In this document: positions 41,866 to 51,044 of the stretch, piece by piece
How the letters are laid out: each line of letters begins with the position of its first letter
Numbering within the stretch: the stretch's first letter is position 1
Source of the DNA: CAMCSH01 sp043748535
Lineage (GTDB): Bacteria > Verrucomicrobiota > Lentisphaeria > Lentisphaerales > Lentisphaeraceae
Length of the DNA: 56,810 bases
Direction: 5' to 3'
Assembly (NCBI GenBank): GCA_043748535.1
Contig: JAYTMY010000075.1
Coordinates: forward strand, 1 to 56,810
The notes under the pieces: generated by a model
Told to the model about the DNA's origin: nothing
Database searches by the model: none
Seen by the model: the letters and a program-made list of their open reading frames with translations, nothing else
Program-made: the position numbers and the translations under genes

Positions 41866-43662
41866 ATGGCCTCAGTAGACTTGCTCCTCGCCATTGATGT
41901 CGGCTCTTCTAGCCTTAAAATCGGTGAATTTGAAATCACGCCTTCCAATGTCACCCTGCGCAAATTCGGAATCGCCGAATACGAAAGCCAAACCTCGGAA
42001 GAAAACCGAATTGAAGAAGTCACGCGTGCCATCCAACGCCTGAAAGAAACCGTTGGCTTCACTGCAAAAAAAGCTCACGTTGTCCTTTCTGCACAGGTAT
42101 CATTCACCAAGTTCGTCAAGCTGCCCCCCGTCGGCAACGACCCTGTCAAAATCAAGCAGGTCGTCGAATACGAGGCCAAGCAAAATGTTCCCTTTGAGAT
42201 GAATGAAGTCATCTGGGACTACCAGCTGATCGGCAACCCCAATGAAGAACTCGACGTGATGTTCGTTGCGGTCAAGTCCGACATCGTCGACAAGATCAGC
42301 GCAGCAGTCGAAGCTGCGGGTGTTCGCGTGGACATCATCGACATCGCCACTTCATCCTGCTACAACGCTGCTCGCGCCAGTCGTATCGGCGATGACAACT
42401 GCGCCATGATCCTCAACATCGGCTCGCGCTGCTCCAACCTGATCTTCTGCGATGGACAGCATTTCTTCTCGCGCAACATCCCGATCGCCGGCTTCGCCAT
42501 CACCCAGCAGATCGCCAAGGAATTCGGTATTGGTCTGGATGAAGCGGAAGAGCTAAAACGCCGGCACGGCTTCGTCGCACTCGGCGGTGCTTATGAAGAA
42601 CCCGAGTCCGAAGTAGCCGCCACGATTTCGAAGATCGTCCGCAATGTCATGACCCGACTGCACGGCGAAATCAGTCGTTCCATCAACATCTACAAGACCC
42701 AGCAAAAGGGCAACAAGCCCGTTAAGCTCTTCCTCACCGGTGGCAGCTCGACGATGGCCTTCACCGAGACCTTCTTCCAGGATAAACTGAAAGTCGATGT
42801 CTCCTATCTGAACCCCTTCCAAAGCTCAATCGTCCGTCTTGGCCCCAGTATTGAGCGTCAGACTCTAGCGGAAAAAGCCCACCTCTACAGCGAAGTCGTC
42901 GGCGTTGCCCTCCGCACGGTAGAGTGCCCGGTCGAAATCTCTTTAATGTCGGAAAAAAGCAAGCGAGACAAAGAAGTTCTTGGCAAGCTTCCTTATTACT
43001 ACATTTCGGCAATGATCTTCGCCTTCATCCCGGTTGTCTTCCTTCTGGCTGCTATGAAGCAAGAAAGCCAGCTCGAGACCAATATTTCGAAAAATAAGCA
43101 GAGCTGTGAGATTTATACACGCAGAATGACTCAGATCAATGATGCCAATAATCTCATTACGCAGACTGAAAAGAGCATGCAGTTTTATGCAGATCTCGGT
43201 ACTCAGAGAAGTGAGTGGGTCAACTTACTCAGTGAAATTGAAGCGGCTATCCCTTCGCGGTTGATGTGGGCAATCAGCGTTAAACCGATTAAGGGTGAGC
43301 CAGCTCCTATCATCAGTACAGGTCCGGTCAAAAAAACGATCAAAAAAGGCGCAGGCAGCAAAATCGCTGAAGGCGACCAAGTCGGGGGATTGAGCATATC
43401 CGGCTACTGGATTAGCATGGATGATAAAATCGATGTCATTGATAATAATATCAAAATCATGACTGACACGTTTAAAGACAATGCGGTGACTTTGAGCAAT
43501 TCTCCCTTTATCCTCAACCGCGGTGATGAAACTAAGCCCTTATCTGGTAGCACTGGTGGTGACTCCTCGAGTTATTATCCAGTGCCCGAACATAAATTGA
43601 ATCTCAATTCCTTTGAAATTCAACTGGCGCTCTTGAAATCGATCGGGAGGTATGAAAAATGA
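41866..43662 (+). CDS. PilM-PilN fusion protein
   Basis: This 598-residue protein joins two pilus platform components. Residues 1-360 are an actin-like PilM domain. It has phosphate-binding 'LLAIDVGSSSLKIGEFE', then 'VEYEAKQNVPFEMNEVIWDY' and 'KPVKLFLTGGSSTMAFTETF'. A membrane segment lies at about 377-398 (YYYISAMIFAFIPVVFLLA). Residues 400-598 form a coiled coil and a periplasmic domain of PilN character ('WVNLLSEIEAAIPSRLMWAI'). PilM and PilN are separate proteins in Pseudomonas, where PilM binds the PilN tail. The ATG at 41866 has AAGGGGA. The 3' end overlaps the next gene by four bases. Confidence 0.85.
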   Translation: MASVDLLLAIDVGSSSLKIGEFEITPSNVTLRKFGIAEYESQTSEENRIEEVTRAIQRLKETVGFTAKKAHVVLSAQVSFTKFVKLPPVGNDPVKIKQVVEYEAKQNVPFEMNEVIWDYQLIGNPNEELDVMFVAVKSDIVDKISAAVEAAGVRVDIIDIATSSCYNAARASRIGDDNCAMILNIGSRCSNLIFCDGQHFFSRNIPIAGFAITQQIAKEFGIGLDEAEELKRRHGFVALGGAYEEPESEVAATISKIVRNVMTRLHGEISRSINIYKTQQKGNKPVKLFLTGGSSTMAFTETFFQDKLKVDVSYLNPFQSSIVRLGPSIERQTLAEKAHLYSEVVGVALRTVECPVEISLMSEKSKRDKEVLGKLPYYYISAMIFAFIPVVFLLAAMKQESQLETNISKNKQSCEIYTRRMTQINDANNLITQTEKSMQFYADLGTQRSEWVNLLSEIEAAIPSRLMWAISVKPIKGEPAPIISTGPVKKTIKKGAGSKIAEGDQVGGLSISGYWISMDDKIDVIDNNIKIMTDTFKDNAVTLSNSPFILNRGDETKPLSGSTGGDSSSYYPVPEHKLNLNSFEIQLALLKSIGRYEK

Positions 43663-44642
43663 AAGAGGTGATCAAAAACTATAAGTCGGTCATTGCCGTC
43701 TACACAATCACATTGCTTGTCTCGATCGGGGTGACAGCCTACTATTTCAGTGTCAAAAATCATATTGCAGAGTTAACTGCGACGAAAACTAAGATTGCGG
43801 CTGACAATAGCGCCGTAGAAGTCTTTCTTCCCAACGTTAAAAACGATGATAACGTCAACATACAAACCAAAAACAGTGAACAACGTCGAGATGAGCTCAA
43901 AAAAATCAAGGAAGAGCGCATAGCTAACTACAGTGAGGGACTGAATGTCAAGGGAGATATTCAACCTGGCTTAGCCAAACAGATCCTTGGATCTAGCGTC
44001 GACAAGATCATTAAAGATCTGAAAAAGCAACAGCTTGATGTTGATCCGAAGGAAGAGTTGTCCTTCTTGAGCACTAGAAATGACATCCTTAAAAAAGGTG
44101 GACTCGAAATTCAAATTGCTCTGCAGCAGCTCAATTATGTTGATCACGTCTTGAAATCAGCAGCTAACGCGGGGCTTGAGAAAGTTCTCAGTATCAAGCG
44201 TCCGAAAGATCTCGTGATCAGCGTCGAAAAAGACAAGAACTTGCCTTGGGAGTACCATTCCTTTCAGTTTAAATTCTTGGGGAGCCCGGAGTCGGTGAAG
44301 AAACTGATCAATCAGCTGGCAAACGAAAAAGGCTTCTATTCGCGCATCTCTTATGTTGAATTTAAAGGGCAGGGTTCGATTACTGACATCGTGCCGACGA
44401 TGAAATTCCCGGCTCCGCTCGCCAGCACCCAAACGGCCCAAGTCATCAATCCAGAGAATCTCCTCATCCAGCCTACTGAGGCGATCAAAAAAGAAATCAA
44501 AGCAGAGGAAGCTCCGGCTAAAGAAACTTCTGCAGAACAGCAAAAGCTCCCGACCAACGCCTTGGCTTTTGAAAAGCCTAAGGTTGAGGCTGAAATCTAC
44601 GTCGATTGGATCATCTTCAAAAAAGATCAGAAGGGTAAATGA
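43659..44642 (+). CDS. PilO-like membrane protein (Amuc_1100 position)
   Basis: This 327-residue protein has one membrane segment at about 8-29 (SVIAVYTITLLVSIGVTAYY), then a coiled coil (30-110) and a mixed alpha/beta domain ('GGLEIQIALQQLNYVDHVLK'; 'SFQFKFLGSPESVKKLINQL'). The C-terminal tail is acidic and alanine-rich. The topology and the second half match PilO. Akkermansia Amuc_1100, of about the same length and in the same relative position, is a known host-active surface protein; the present match is positional. Its start overlaps the PilM-N stop (ATGA) and its stop overlaps the following start. Base composition is clearly AT-richer than in the window's core genes. Confidence 0.7.
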   Translation: MKEVIKNYKSVIAVYTITLLVSIGVTAYYFSVKNHIAELTATKTKIAADNSAVEVFLPNVKNDDNVNIQTKNSEQRRDELKKIKEERIANYSEGLNVKGDIQPGLAKQILGSSVDKIIKDLKKQQLDVDPKEELSFLSTRNDILKKGGLEIQIALQQLNYVDHVLKSAANAGLEKVLSIKRPKDLVISVEKDKNLPWEYHSFQFKFLGSPESVKKLINQLANEKGFYSRISYVEFKGQGSITDIVPTMKFPAPLASTQTAQVINPENLLIQPTEAIKKEIKAEEAPAKETSAEQQKLPTNALAFEKPKVEAEIYVDWIIFKKDQKGK

Positions 44643-45727
44643 TCATGAAGGAACTCATCACTAAGCATTTCGAGAAACTCATCTGCATCGCCGCCCTCCT
44701 CGGGGTGTGTATCGCCTGTGTTCTGGCCATGAGCTTCCACTTGGAAGATCGCGAACTGACCAACATCGAGCCGAAAGGTGTTGATGTGATTAAAAAAATT
44801 GAGCCTAAGGAATTGGTCGATCTCGTGATCAAAACCAAAGAGAACAACGATGCCTACGATGGTTCCGGCTATGTCTATTGCCGCAATCTTGTTTGTGCTA
44901 GCTTGGTCAATGGCAGCCACGAAAGATGCAAAAAATGCAACACGACCATTAAGTTGATAACCGGTCCTGAACCAGAAAGCGACTCCGATAAGGATCTTAT
45001 TTCCAATAAAATCGAGATCCGTGAGAACATGGATCCGAAAAATCCCGATGACGCTGCCCAAGACCGCGACAAAGATGGATTCTCCAACTTCGATGAGTTG
45101 GTGACCTTCGAAGGCAAAGCTGGCTGCATTGATGATGACAAAGATCACCCTCCCTTCATCATGCTCTATGGCGCCATCAAGACGCCCGTCAAACCCTTGC
45201 CCTTTAAAGTGACGAAAATAGCCATCGTCCCTAATGCAAATCCAGCCATCAAGGATCGCAACCTTTGGGAAGTCCAGCTATCAGTCACGATTAAGAATCG
45301 CAAAACCAATGCTCTGAGCTACAGAAAGATAACTCGTACGATTGCCGATAAAGAAGCCATTGGCGAGGATAAGGATATGAACTATACTCTCGTCGCCATT
45401 GCCGTTGACGAAACCGATCCGGAGAATTCCAGCAAGATGAAACTCACCTTTGAAAATGCCGACAAGGAGCAGGTCGTCGCGGAATTCACCAAGGACATCA
45501 CGCCACCGAAATCCTTCAAGATAGAGTTTAGCGATGGTAAAACCCCGGTTGTCCTCACCCAACTAGGTGACTTCACCTTGAAAGGCCCCAATAACGAAGT
45601 CCAGAATTACACTCTACGTGCTTGGGATGAGCAAAAATCTGTCGCTAAAGTCTTCTGTAAAGATGACAAGACCGAAAGTGACATCGGCGCCAAGCCCGCT
45701 GTCAAGTGCCCTGTGAAGAAACAATGA
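44639..45727 (+). CDS. Membrane-anchored protein with zinc-ribbon-like and calcium-loop-like motifs
   Basis: This 362-residue protein has a membrane segment at about 14-32. It then has four cysteines at 81, 86, 97 and 100 (YCRNLVCASLVNGSHERCKK), spaced like a zinc ribbon. Two aspartate-rich loops follow: 'DSDKDLISNKIE' (115-126) and 'DRDKDGFSNFDE' (143-154), the D-x-D-x-D/G-x-x-x-x-E type of EF-hand or thrombospondin-3-like calcium sites. The C-terminal half is strand-rich ('WEVQLSVTIKNRKTNALSYR', 'QLGDFTLKGPNNEVQNYTL'). Its place between the PilO-like gene and the secretins is where PilP lies in Pseudomonas; in Akkermansia it would be Amuc_1099. Calcium could control assembly, as an inference. 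A second ATG is at 44645. Confidence 0.7.
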   Translation: MIMKELITKHFEKLICIAALLGVCIACVLAMSFHLEDRELTNIEPKGVDVIKKIEPKELVDLVIKTKENNDAYDGSGYVYCRNLVCASLVNGSHERCKKCNTTIKLITGPEPESDSDKDLISNKIEIRENMDPKNPDDAAQDRDKDGFSNFDELVTFEGKAGCIDDDKDHPPFIMLYGAIKTPVKPLPFKVTKIAIVPNANPAIKDRNLWEVQLSVTIKNRKTNALSYRKITRTIADKEAIGEDKDMNYTLVAIAVDETDPENSSKMKLTFENADKEQVVAEFTKDITPPKSFKIEFSDGKTPVVLTQLGDFTLKGPNNEVQNYTLRAWDEQKSVAKVFCKDDKTESDIGAKPAVKCPVKKQ

Positions 45728-45750
45728 ACGCCTGCAAAGAGGAACGAAAC

Positions 45751-48465
45751 ATGATGCAATCCATGCTAATCCACAACCTCAGCAAGTGCGTGGCCGCCTC
45801 TCTCTTCGCGGCCCCCGCTTTACTCGCCCAGGAAAACCCCGACGCAGTCGCTAACAAGCTCCTCGGTGGCGACAAAGAAGCTGCTGCGTCTACCGCTACA
45901 GCCACTCAAGTTGGCAAAAACGAAGTCATTTACAAAGAGCACTACCGCTTGAAGGCCATTTTTGAAATGGCCGAAGGCGAAGACGCCTCCAAGGGTGGCG
46001 ACTACAAAAAAGCTGCCGCCAAGTACCGCGCAGCCATACAGAACTTTAAATTGGTCTCCAATAACTCCCCTGAGATCTTGGCCCAAGTTCAAGTTGCCAA
46101 TCAGAAAATTTCGGAAGCTCAATCGGTTCTGGGCACGAAACTGGAAGCCTCGGCGCGAGAACAGACTAGCACGCAACTCTTTGATGAGGCGGTCGATTCC
46201 TTGAAATTGGCCATTGAAGCTGATCAGACGCGCAAGCATGAATTTGAATTGCGAATCGCTAAACTTCAAACTTTAGCAGAAAAAACCCGGATGGTCGAAT
46301 CGGTCAACGCCAAAGGCTACAAAGAAGAAGAAGTTAAGCGCACTCGTAAGGCCAATGTCAATCTTGATCAAGCCAAGATTCTCTATTCTGATCGTCGCTT
46401 CATGGACGCCAAAGAAGTCGCCGAGCAAGTCTTGGTTGAAGATCCCTACAATGTCGAAGCCACGCAGATCATCAGCCGCTGCAATCTGCGGGTCAGTGAA
46501 TCTGGCAGATTGCGCCGTGAAAGTGTCGTCGCGGAACGAGTTGCTGAAGTAGAGTGGAAATGGTCGCTCCCCATTCCTTCCAGCTCAACTTCCGTGACGA
46601 CCAACATGAATTCAGGTAAAAATGCAATTCCGGTCAACAATGACGAAGCTGCAATCAATAATAAGTTCAACAATATCATCATTCCTAAGGTCAAGTACGA
46701 AAACTTGACAATTGAGGAAGTCATTGAGAAGGTCAAGCGTGCAGCCCGCGAACAGGACCCCGACAAGAAAGGTATTAATATCATTCTTAGCTTGAAAAAC
46801 ACTGCAGCAGCAGCCGCTCCTGGCACTGAGGTAGTTGCAGCGCCTGATGCCGTTCCTGCCGTTCCAGCCGTTCCCGCAGATCCTGCTGCCGCCGTGCTTC
46901 CCCCGGCCGATGCGGCTGCGGACGCCGGCGCACCAGCCCCTGCCGATGGTCATCTGATTAACTTGGAGCTCGATAATATACCGGTCGGCGAGCTGATCCG
47001 TTACATCTGTCAAAATGCTGGACTGAAGTATAAAATTGACGGAAACCTGGTTAAGATCGCCAGCCCGGATGTTCAGATTGTCGAAATGGACACCAAGTTC
47101 TTCCCGGTACCTGCCGGTTTCCTTGATTTGGTCACTGCGACTTCTGCTGCACCCGGCTTAGGTGACCCTGATCCTGCCGCAGTCCCTGCCGCCCCTGCTG
47201 CCGGCGCAGGCGGTGCTGATGGTGATGCCGTCCGTCAACACTTCAGTGATTTCGGGGTTAAGCAAGAAGCGGGTTCTAATGTTGCCTTCATCCAGTCTGT
47301 AAACCAACTCGTCGTCACCAATACCCCGGAAGAACTACGAAAAGTCGAGCAGATCATCAACCAACTGACCCCGACAGCTCAGCAGGTTGTCATTGAGTCT
47401 AAGTTTGTCGAGATTGCCCAAAACGAACTCGAGGAACTCGGCTTCCAATGGGATATCAACCAAGTCGCCGATGGTGACACGATTAATGGCACGGTTACTA
47501 GCGCCGCTGGCAGCACGATTCAATCACCCCAATTTGCTGGCCGTGGTGCAAACGCCACGACAATTGACCGGAACTACAACGCCAACGGCAGCGGCAAGTC
47601 GGCTTTGTCAAAAGTTCTCGGCAGCGGGGTTCATTTCGACCGCACCGGTGACTTGACTTCAGCGACCGCCAATGACGGCTTAGGCAGCTCAGTCCGAAAT
47701 CTCAATAGCGTCTTGGCTGCGACTTCAGTTGGTGCCGACAGTGGCTATTCTCCCGCCGCCCTAGGCTTCTCTGTGGTTATCGGCGACTACACCATGAAAT
47801 GCCTCGTCCGTGCCTTGGATCAACGCGACAACAAGGACGTTCTCAACGCTCCCAAAGTCACTGCTCAAAGTGGTCAGACCGCGATCATCCGTGTCGTCCA
47901 GGAACGTTACTTCCCTACCGAGTGGGATAAGCCCGGTGTCGATGTTGCCGCTGGTGGCAATAATGGCGGCGCCGCCGTCCAGACGGTGACTCCCTCCAAA
48001 CCGGTCTTCGGTGAGCCCACCGACATCGGTGTGGTGATGACAGTGACTCCGACGATTGACCCTGATGGCTACTCGATCGACCTTGAGATCAAACCTCAAG
48101 TGAAAGAATTCCTCTTCTACGACACCCGTTTCAATTCCGACATCTTTGTTGCCGGTATCGGTGGTATTACCGCTCACTTTGAAATGCCGGTCTTCGAAAC
48201 CCGTTCGATTGAAACCAAAGTCAAATTGTGGGATGGTGAAACCCTAGCACTAGGTGGCATGGTACGCGACAACACTGTCACTTACGAAGACAAGATTCCC
48301 TATCTTGGCGACATCCCTTATCTGGGCTTTATTTTCAGCTCCAAGGGCTCACGCACCTTGAAGCGAAACTTGCTGATCTTCGTTACTTCGCGGATCATCA
48401 CTCCGGCCGGCATCCCGGTCAGACCCAATAACATTCGCGGTCTTCCCGACTTCAAGCGTCTTTGA
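45751..48465 (+). CDS. Secretin paralog 1 (GspD/PilQ superfamily)
   Basis: This 904-residue protein starts at ATG 45751, placed behind AAAGAGGAACG; earlier in-frame starts overlap the previous gene. The signal peptide ends near 'FAAPALLAQEN'. A helical TPR-like region (about 20-265) ends with 'AKILYSDRRFMDAKEVAEQV'. A conserved domain follows at about 305-350 ('IIIPKVKYENLTIEEV'), then an alanine/proline-rich linker at about 350-398 and secretin N-domain-like segments. The secretin core runs from about 690 to the end, with 'VVMTVTPTIDPDGYSIDLEI' and 'KVKLWDGETLALGGMVRD'. It should form an outer-membrane ring. It is the most divergent of the three and lacks the 'TSTLxPTLDNPAA' segment shared by the other two. 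Confidence 0.88.
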   Translation: MMQSMLIHNLSKCVAASLFAAPALLAQENPDAVANKLLGGDKEAAASTATATQVGKNEVIYKEHYRLKAIFEMAEGEDASKGGDYKKAAAKYRAAIQNFKLVSNNSPEILAQVQVANQKISEAQSVLGTKLEASAREQTSTQLFDEAVDSLKLAIEADQTRKHEFELRIAKLQTLAEKTRMVESVNAKGYKEEEVKRTRKANVNLDQAKILYSDRRFMDAKEVAEQVLVEDPYNVEATQIISRCNLRVSESGRLRRESVVAERVAEVEWKWSLPIPSSSTSVTTNMNSGKNAIPVNNDEAAINNKFNNIIIPKVKYENLTIEEVIEKVKRAAREQDPDKKGINIILSLKNTAAAAAPGTEVVAAPDAVPAVPAVPADPAAAVLPPADAAADAGAPAPADGHLINLELDNIPVGELIRYICQNAGLKYKIDGNLVKIASPDVQIVEMDTKFFPVPAGFLDLVTATSAAPGLGDPDPAAVPAAPAAGAGGADGDAVRQHFSDFGVKQEAGSNVAFIQSVNQLVVTNTPEELRKVEQIINQLTPTAQQVVIESKFVEIAQNELEELGFQWDINQVADGDTINGTVTSAAGSTIQSPQFAGRGANATTIDRNYNANGSGKSALSKVLGSGVHFDRTGDLTSATANDGLGSSVRNLNSVLAATSVGADSGYSPAALGFSVVIGDYTMKCLVRALDQRDNKDVLNAPKVTAQSGQTAIIRVVQERYFPTEWDKPGVDVAAGGNNGGAAVQTVTPSKPVFGEPTDIGVVMTVTPTIDPDGYSIDLEIKPQVKEFLFYDTRFNSDIFVAGIGGITAHFEMPVFETRSIETKVKLWDGETLALGGMVRDNTVTYEDKIPYLGDIPYLGFIFSSKGSRTLKRNLLIFVTSRIITPAGIPVRPNNIRGLPDFKRL

Positions 48466-48482
48466 TTTAAAGGAGCTTTCCG

Positions 48483-51032
48483 ATGTCCAATAAGCGATTC
48501 CTTTACACTGCGGGCTTGCTCGCTGCGCTGCCGGTCTTTGCGGTAGAATCTGATTCACCTGACAAAGTTGCTGATGACCTGCTTGGCAGCAAAAAGGCAA
48601 CAGTCGACACGCAATCTGATCAGATTAAAGTGTCTGAACAAGTTCGTCGTCAAGGTTATGAACTGGAAGCGCGACTCCACTTCGCGGAAGCCGAAAAGCA
48701 GCGCAGGCTGCAACGCTTTGACGAAGCGGAGAAACAGCAGTTGGCCGGCCTTGCAAAACTGAAGCAGGTGTCGACCCTCAATGCCCAAGAACCTATTGTC
48801 GTAGAGCAGAAAAAACTGGCCCAGATCTATACCGAGTGGGCAAGTCAACTGCGTTCATCAGCTGGATTGGACTTGAAAACTGGCGACATTGACCAAGCCC
48901 TCAGCAAGTTGAATCAGGCAAAAACACTGGATCCGAGCTTAAAAGCGAGTCTGGATCCAAAAATCGCAGAGCTCAAAACCCTACGCAGCCGCTTGGAATA
49001 TGCAGCGGAAGTCGGGCAAGAGAACTTGAAGCAGGAAAGTAAAACCACCCGCCGAGAAGCAGATATACTTTTTCAACAGGCTCAAATTCTCTTCACCCAA
49101 CGCCGCTATACGGAAGCCAATGAAAAATTAGATCAGGTTTTTGTTCTTGACAACTTCCATCAAGAAGCGACACATTTAAGAATTCGTTGCTCCAATGCCA
49201 TGCGTCAGGTTGGCAGTTTACGCCATCGCAACACCATTACTGAAATGAATGCTGAATCTGACTCCCGTTGGCTTGAACCGGTCAGCTCCAGCGCAGCCAA
49301 GAGCGCAGTCAGACGAGAAACTCGTCAAGTAAACCCGGATTCCAGTGTCGGCGAGATCAATCGGGTCCTCAATCTTGTTGTTCCCAAAATTAAATATGAA
49401 AATGAAAACATCGAACAAGTGGTTCGTGATCTAGCCAAAAAAAGTCGTGATCTCGACCCTGAAAAACGCGGTTTGAACATCATTCTCAATGCAGGAACAG
49501 CTAGTGCTCCGGTGGTTGTCGATCCGACAGTTCCTGCTCCCGATGCCGCTGCAGTTCCGGCGCCAACTTTTGACGCGGAAAATGCCGCAGCAGCCGTGAT
49601 TCCTGAAGTAAAAGCCAACGGCGGTCCAGCGGCGGATAGTGTCACTCTTGAACTGGATGACATGCGCCTTGGCGAAATTGTCAAGAGCATTTGCAATACG
49701 CTTCATTATAACTATAAAATTGAAGAGCATGCGGTGATTGTCGCGGCACAGGGCGTGCCCTTCGATGACTTGGTAACGCGCTTTTATCCGATCCCTGCCG
49801 GGGTTCTTGATGTCGTCAATAGTCGCGAAGGTGGTGCTGAAGGCGAAAAAGATTGGGTCGGCTATTTCAAAAAACTCGGGGTTGACTTCCCGGTTGGCGC
49901 CAAAGTCCAATATGTTCCCAATGTCAGCCGATTGGTGGTCACCAACTCTGCGGACAATCAGATCCTTGTCGATAACATCCTGAGGCAATTGAGTGTCCAA
50001 GCCGCAATGGTATCTATCGAAAGTAAGATGATCGAGACCCGTTTCAACAAGTTGGATGAACTTGGTTTTACCTATCGCTACACGACTTCGACGCTCGACC
50101 CGACGCTCGATAACCCAGCTGCAGTAGTTGGCGGTGGTGCTGCAGGAGCGGCACCAACGGCCTCTCCCAACGCTGGCCGGGACATGAAACCCTTTACGGG
50201 TGATGCTCTGTTTACGCAAAGTAACTCGGGCAGCCCTAATTCCAATGGATCTCTCGATTCGGGTATTCGTGATGTTAATTCTGTAGCAGTGCGTGACAAC
50301 CCGGCACAACTCGGTGCTGACATCATCTTTGGGCACCAGCAAGTTCAAGCTATATTACATGCTCTTGATCAAAGTGATACGGATAACGTCATGGCGGCAC
50401 CGAAAGTGACCACCGTCAGTGGCAGCACGGCGGTCATCCGTGTCATTGAGGAGCACTATTTCCCGAAAGAATGGGAAGTTCCAGAAATTCAGGGACAAAT
50501 GATTGTTCCTTCATCTCCCATTTTTGGCGACGCGACCAATGTCGGCTTTGTCCTCGAAGTGACACCGCAAGTTGACCCTGATGGTTATACCATTGATGTT
50601 GAAGTCAAGCCGACCATGTTGGACTTCATTGGTTACGACGTCACCTTCAACCAGATTGTCAATGTGCCAGTTCCTGCTGGGGCGACACCGCCTCCGCAAG
50701 CGATTACGGTTAATGGGGTCTTGGTTTTCCCTATGAATTGGCGTTTTGACATGCCCATCCTCGACCGCCGTTCGATTGAAAGCAAGGTCAAAATCTGGGA
50801 TGGTGAAACGGTTATGATGGGGGGCCTCATTCGGGAGAGAGTCACTGAAGTTGACGATGGCATCCCGTACTTGCGCGACATCCCTCTTCTTGGTCGGCTC
50901 TTCGAAAACAAGGGGACCATATCGGAGAAGAAAAATACGATTTTCCTCATTTCCACGCGGATTATAAACTCCGCAGGTACACCTCTCCGCCCGAGCAATC
51001 TGCAGGGCCTTCCAGACTTCAAAAGAATTTAA
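48483..51032 (+). CDS. Secretin paralog 2 (GspD/PilQ superfamily)
   Basis: This 849-residue protein begins at ATG 48483 after AAGGAGCTTTCC, with signal peptide MSNKRFLYTAGLLAALPVFA. The layout repeats that of paralog 1. It has a helical TPR-like region with 'AQILFTQRRYTEANEKLDQV', the 'LVVPKIKYENENIEQV' domain at about 297, and an alanine/proline-rich linker at about 337-375. The secretin core includes 'FVLEVTPQVDPDGYTIDVEV' and 'KVKIWDGETVMMGGLIRE'. Before the core it shares 'YTTSTLDPTLDNPAA' and 'GRDMKPFTGDALFTQSN' with paralog 3 almost word for word. The C terminus 'RPSNLQGLPDFKRI' is the family ending. It begins 17 bp after paralog 1. Confidence 0.88.
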   Translation: MSNKRFLYTAGLLAALPVFAVESDSPDKVADDLLGSKKATVDTQSDQIKVSEQVRRQGYELEARLHFAEAEKQRRLQRFDEAEKQQLAGLAKLKQVSTLNAQEPIVVEQKKLAQIYTEWASQLRSSAGLDLKTGDIDQALSKLNQAKTLDPSLKASLDPKIAELKTLRSRLEYAAEVGQENLKQESKTTRREADILFQQAQILFTQRRYTEANEKLDQVFVLDNFHQEATHLRIRCSNAMRQVGSLRHRNTITEMNAESDSRWLEPVSSSAAKSAVRRETRQVNPDSSVGEINRVLNLVVPKIKYENENIEQVVRDLAKKSRDLDPEKRGLNIILNAGTASAPVVVDPTVPAPDAAAVPAPTFDAENAAAAVIPEVKANGGPAADSVTLELDDMRLGEIVKSICNTLHYNYKIEEHAVIVAAQGVPFDDLVTRFYPIPAGVLDVVNSREGGAEGEKDWVGYFKKLGVDFPVGAKVQYVPNVSRLVVTNSADNQILVDNILRQLSVQAAMVSIESKMIETRFNKLDELGFTYRYTTSTLDPTLDNPAAVVGGGAAGAAPTASPNAGRDMKPFTGDALFTQSNSGSPNSNGSLDSGIRDVNSVAVRDNPAQLGADIIFGHQQVQAILHALDQSDTDNVMAAPKVTTVSGSTAVIRVIEEHYFPKEWEVPEIQGQMIVPSSPIFGDATNVGFVLEVTPQVDPDGYTIDVEVKPTMLDFIGYDVTFNQIVNVPVPAGATPPPQAITVNGVLVFPMNWRFDMPILDRRSIESKVKIWDGETVMMGGLIRERVTEVDDGIPYLRDIPLLGRLFENKGTISEKKNTIFLISTRIINSAGTPLRPSNLQGLPDFKRI

Positions 51033-51044
51033 GGATACGCCCCA

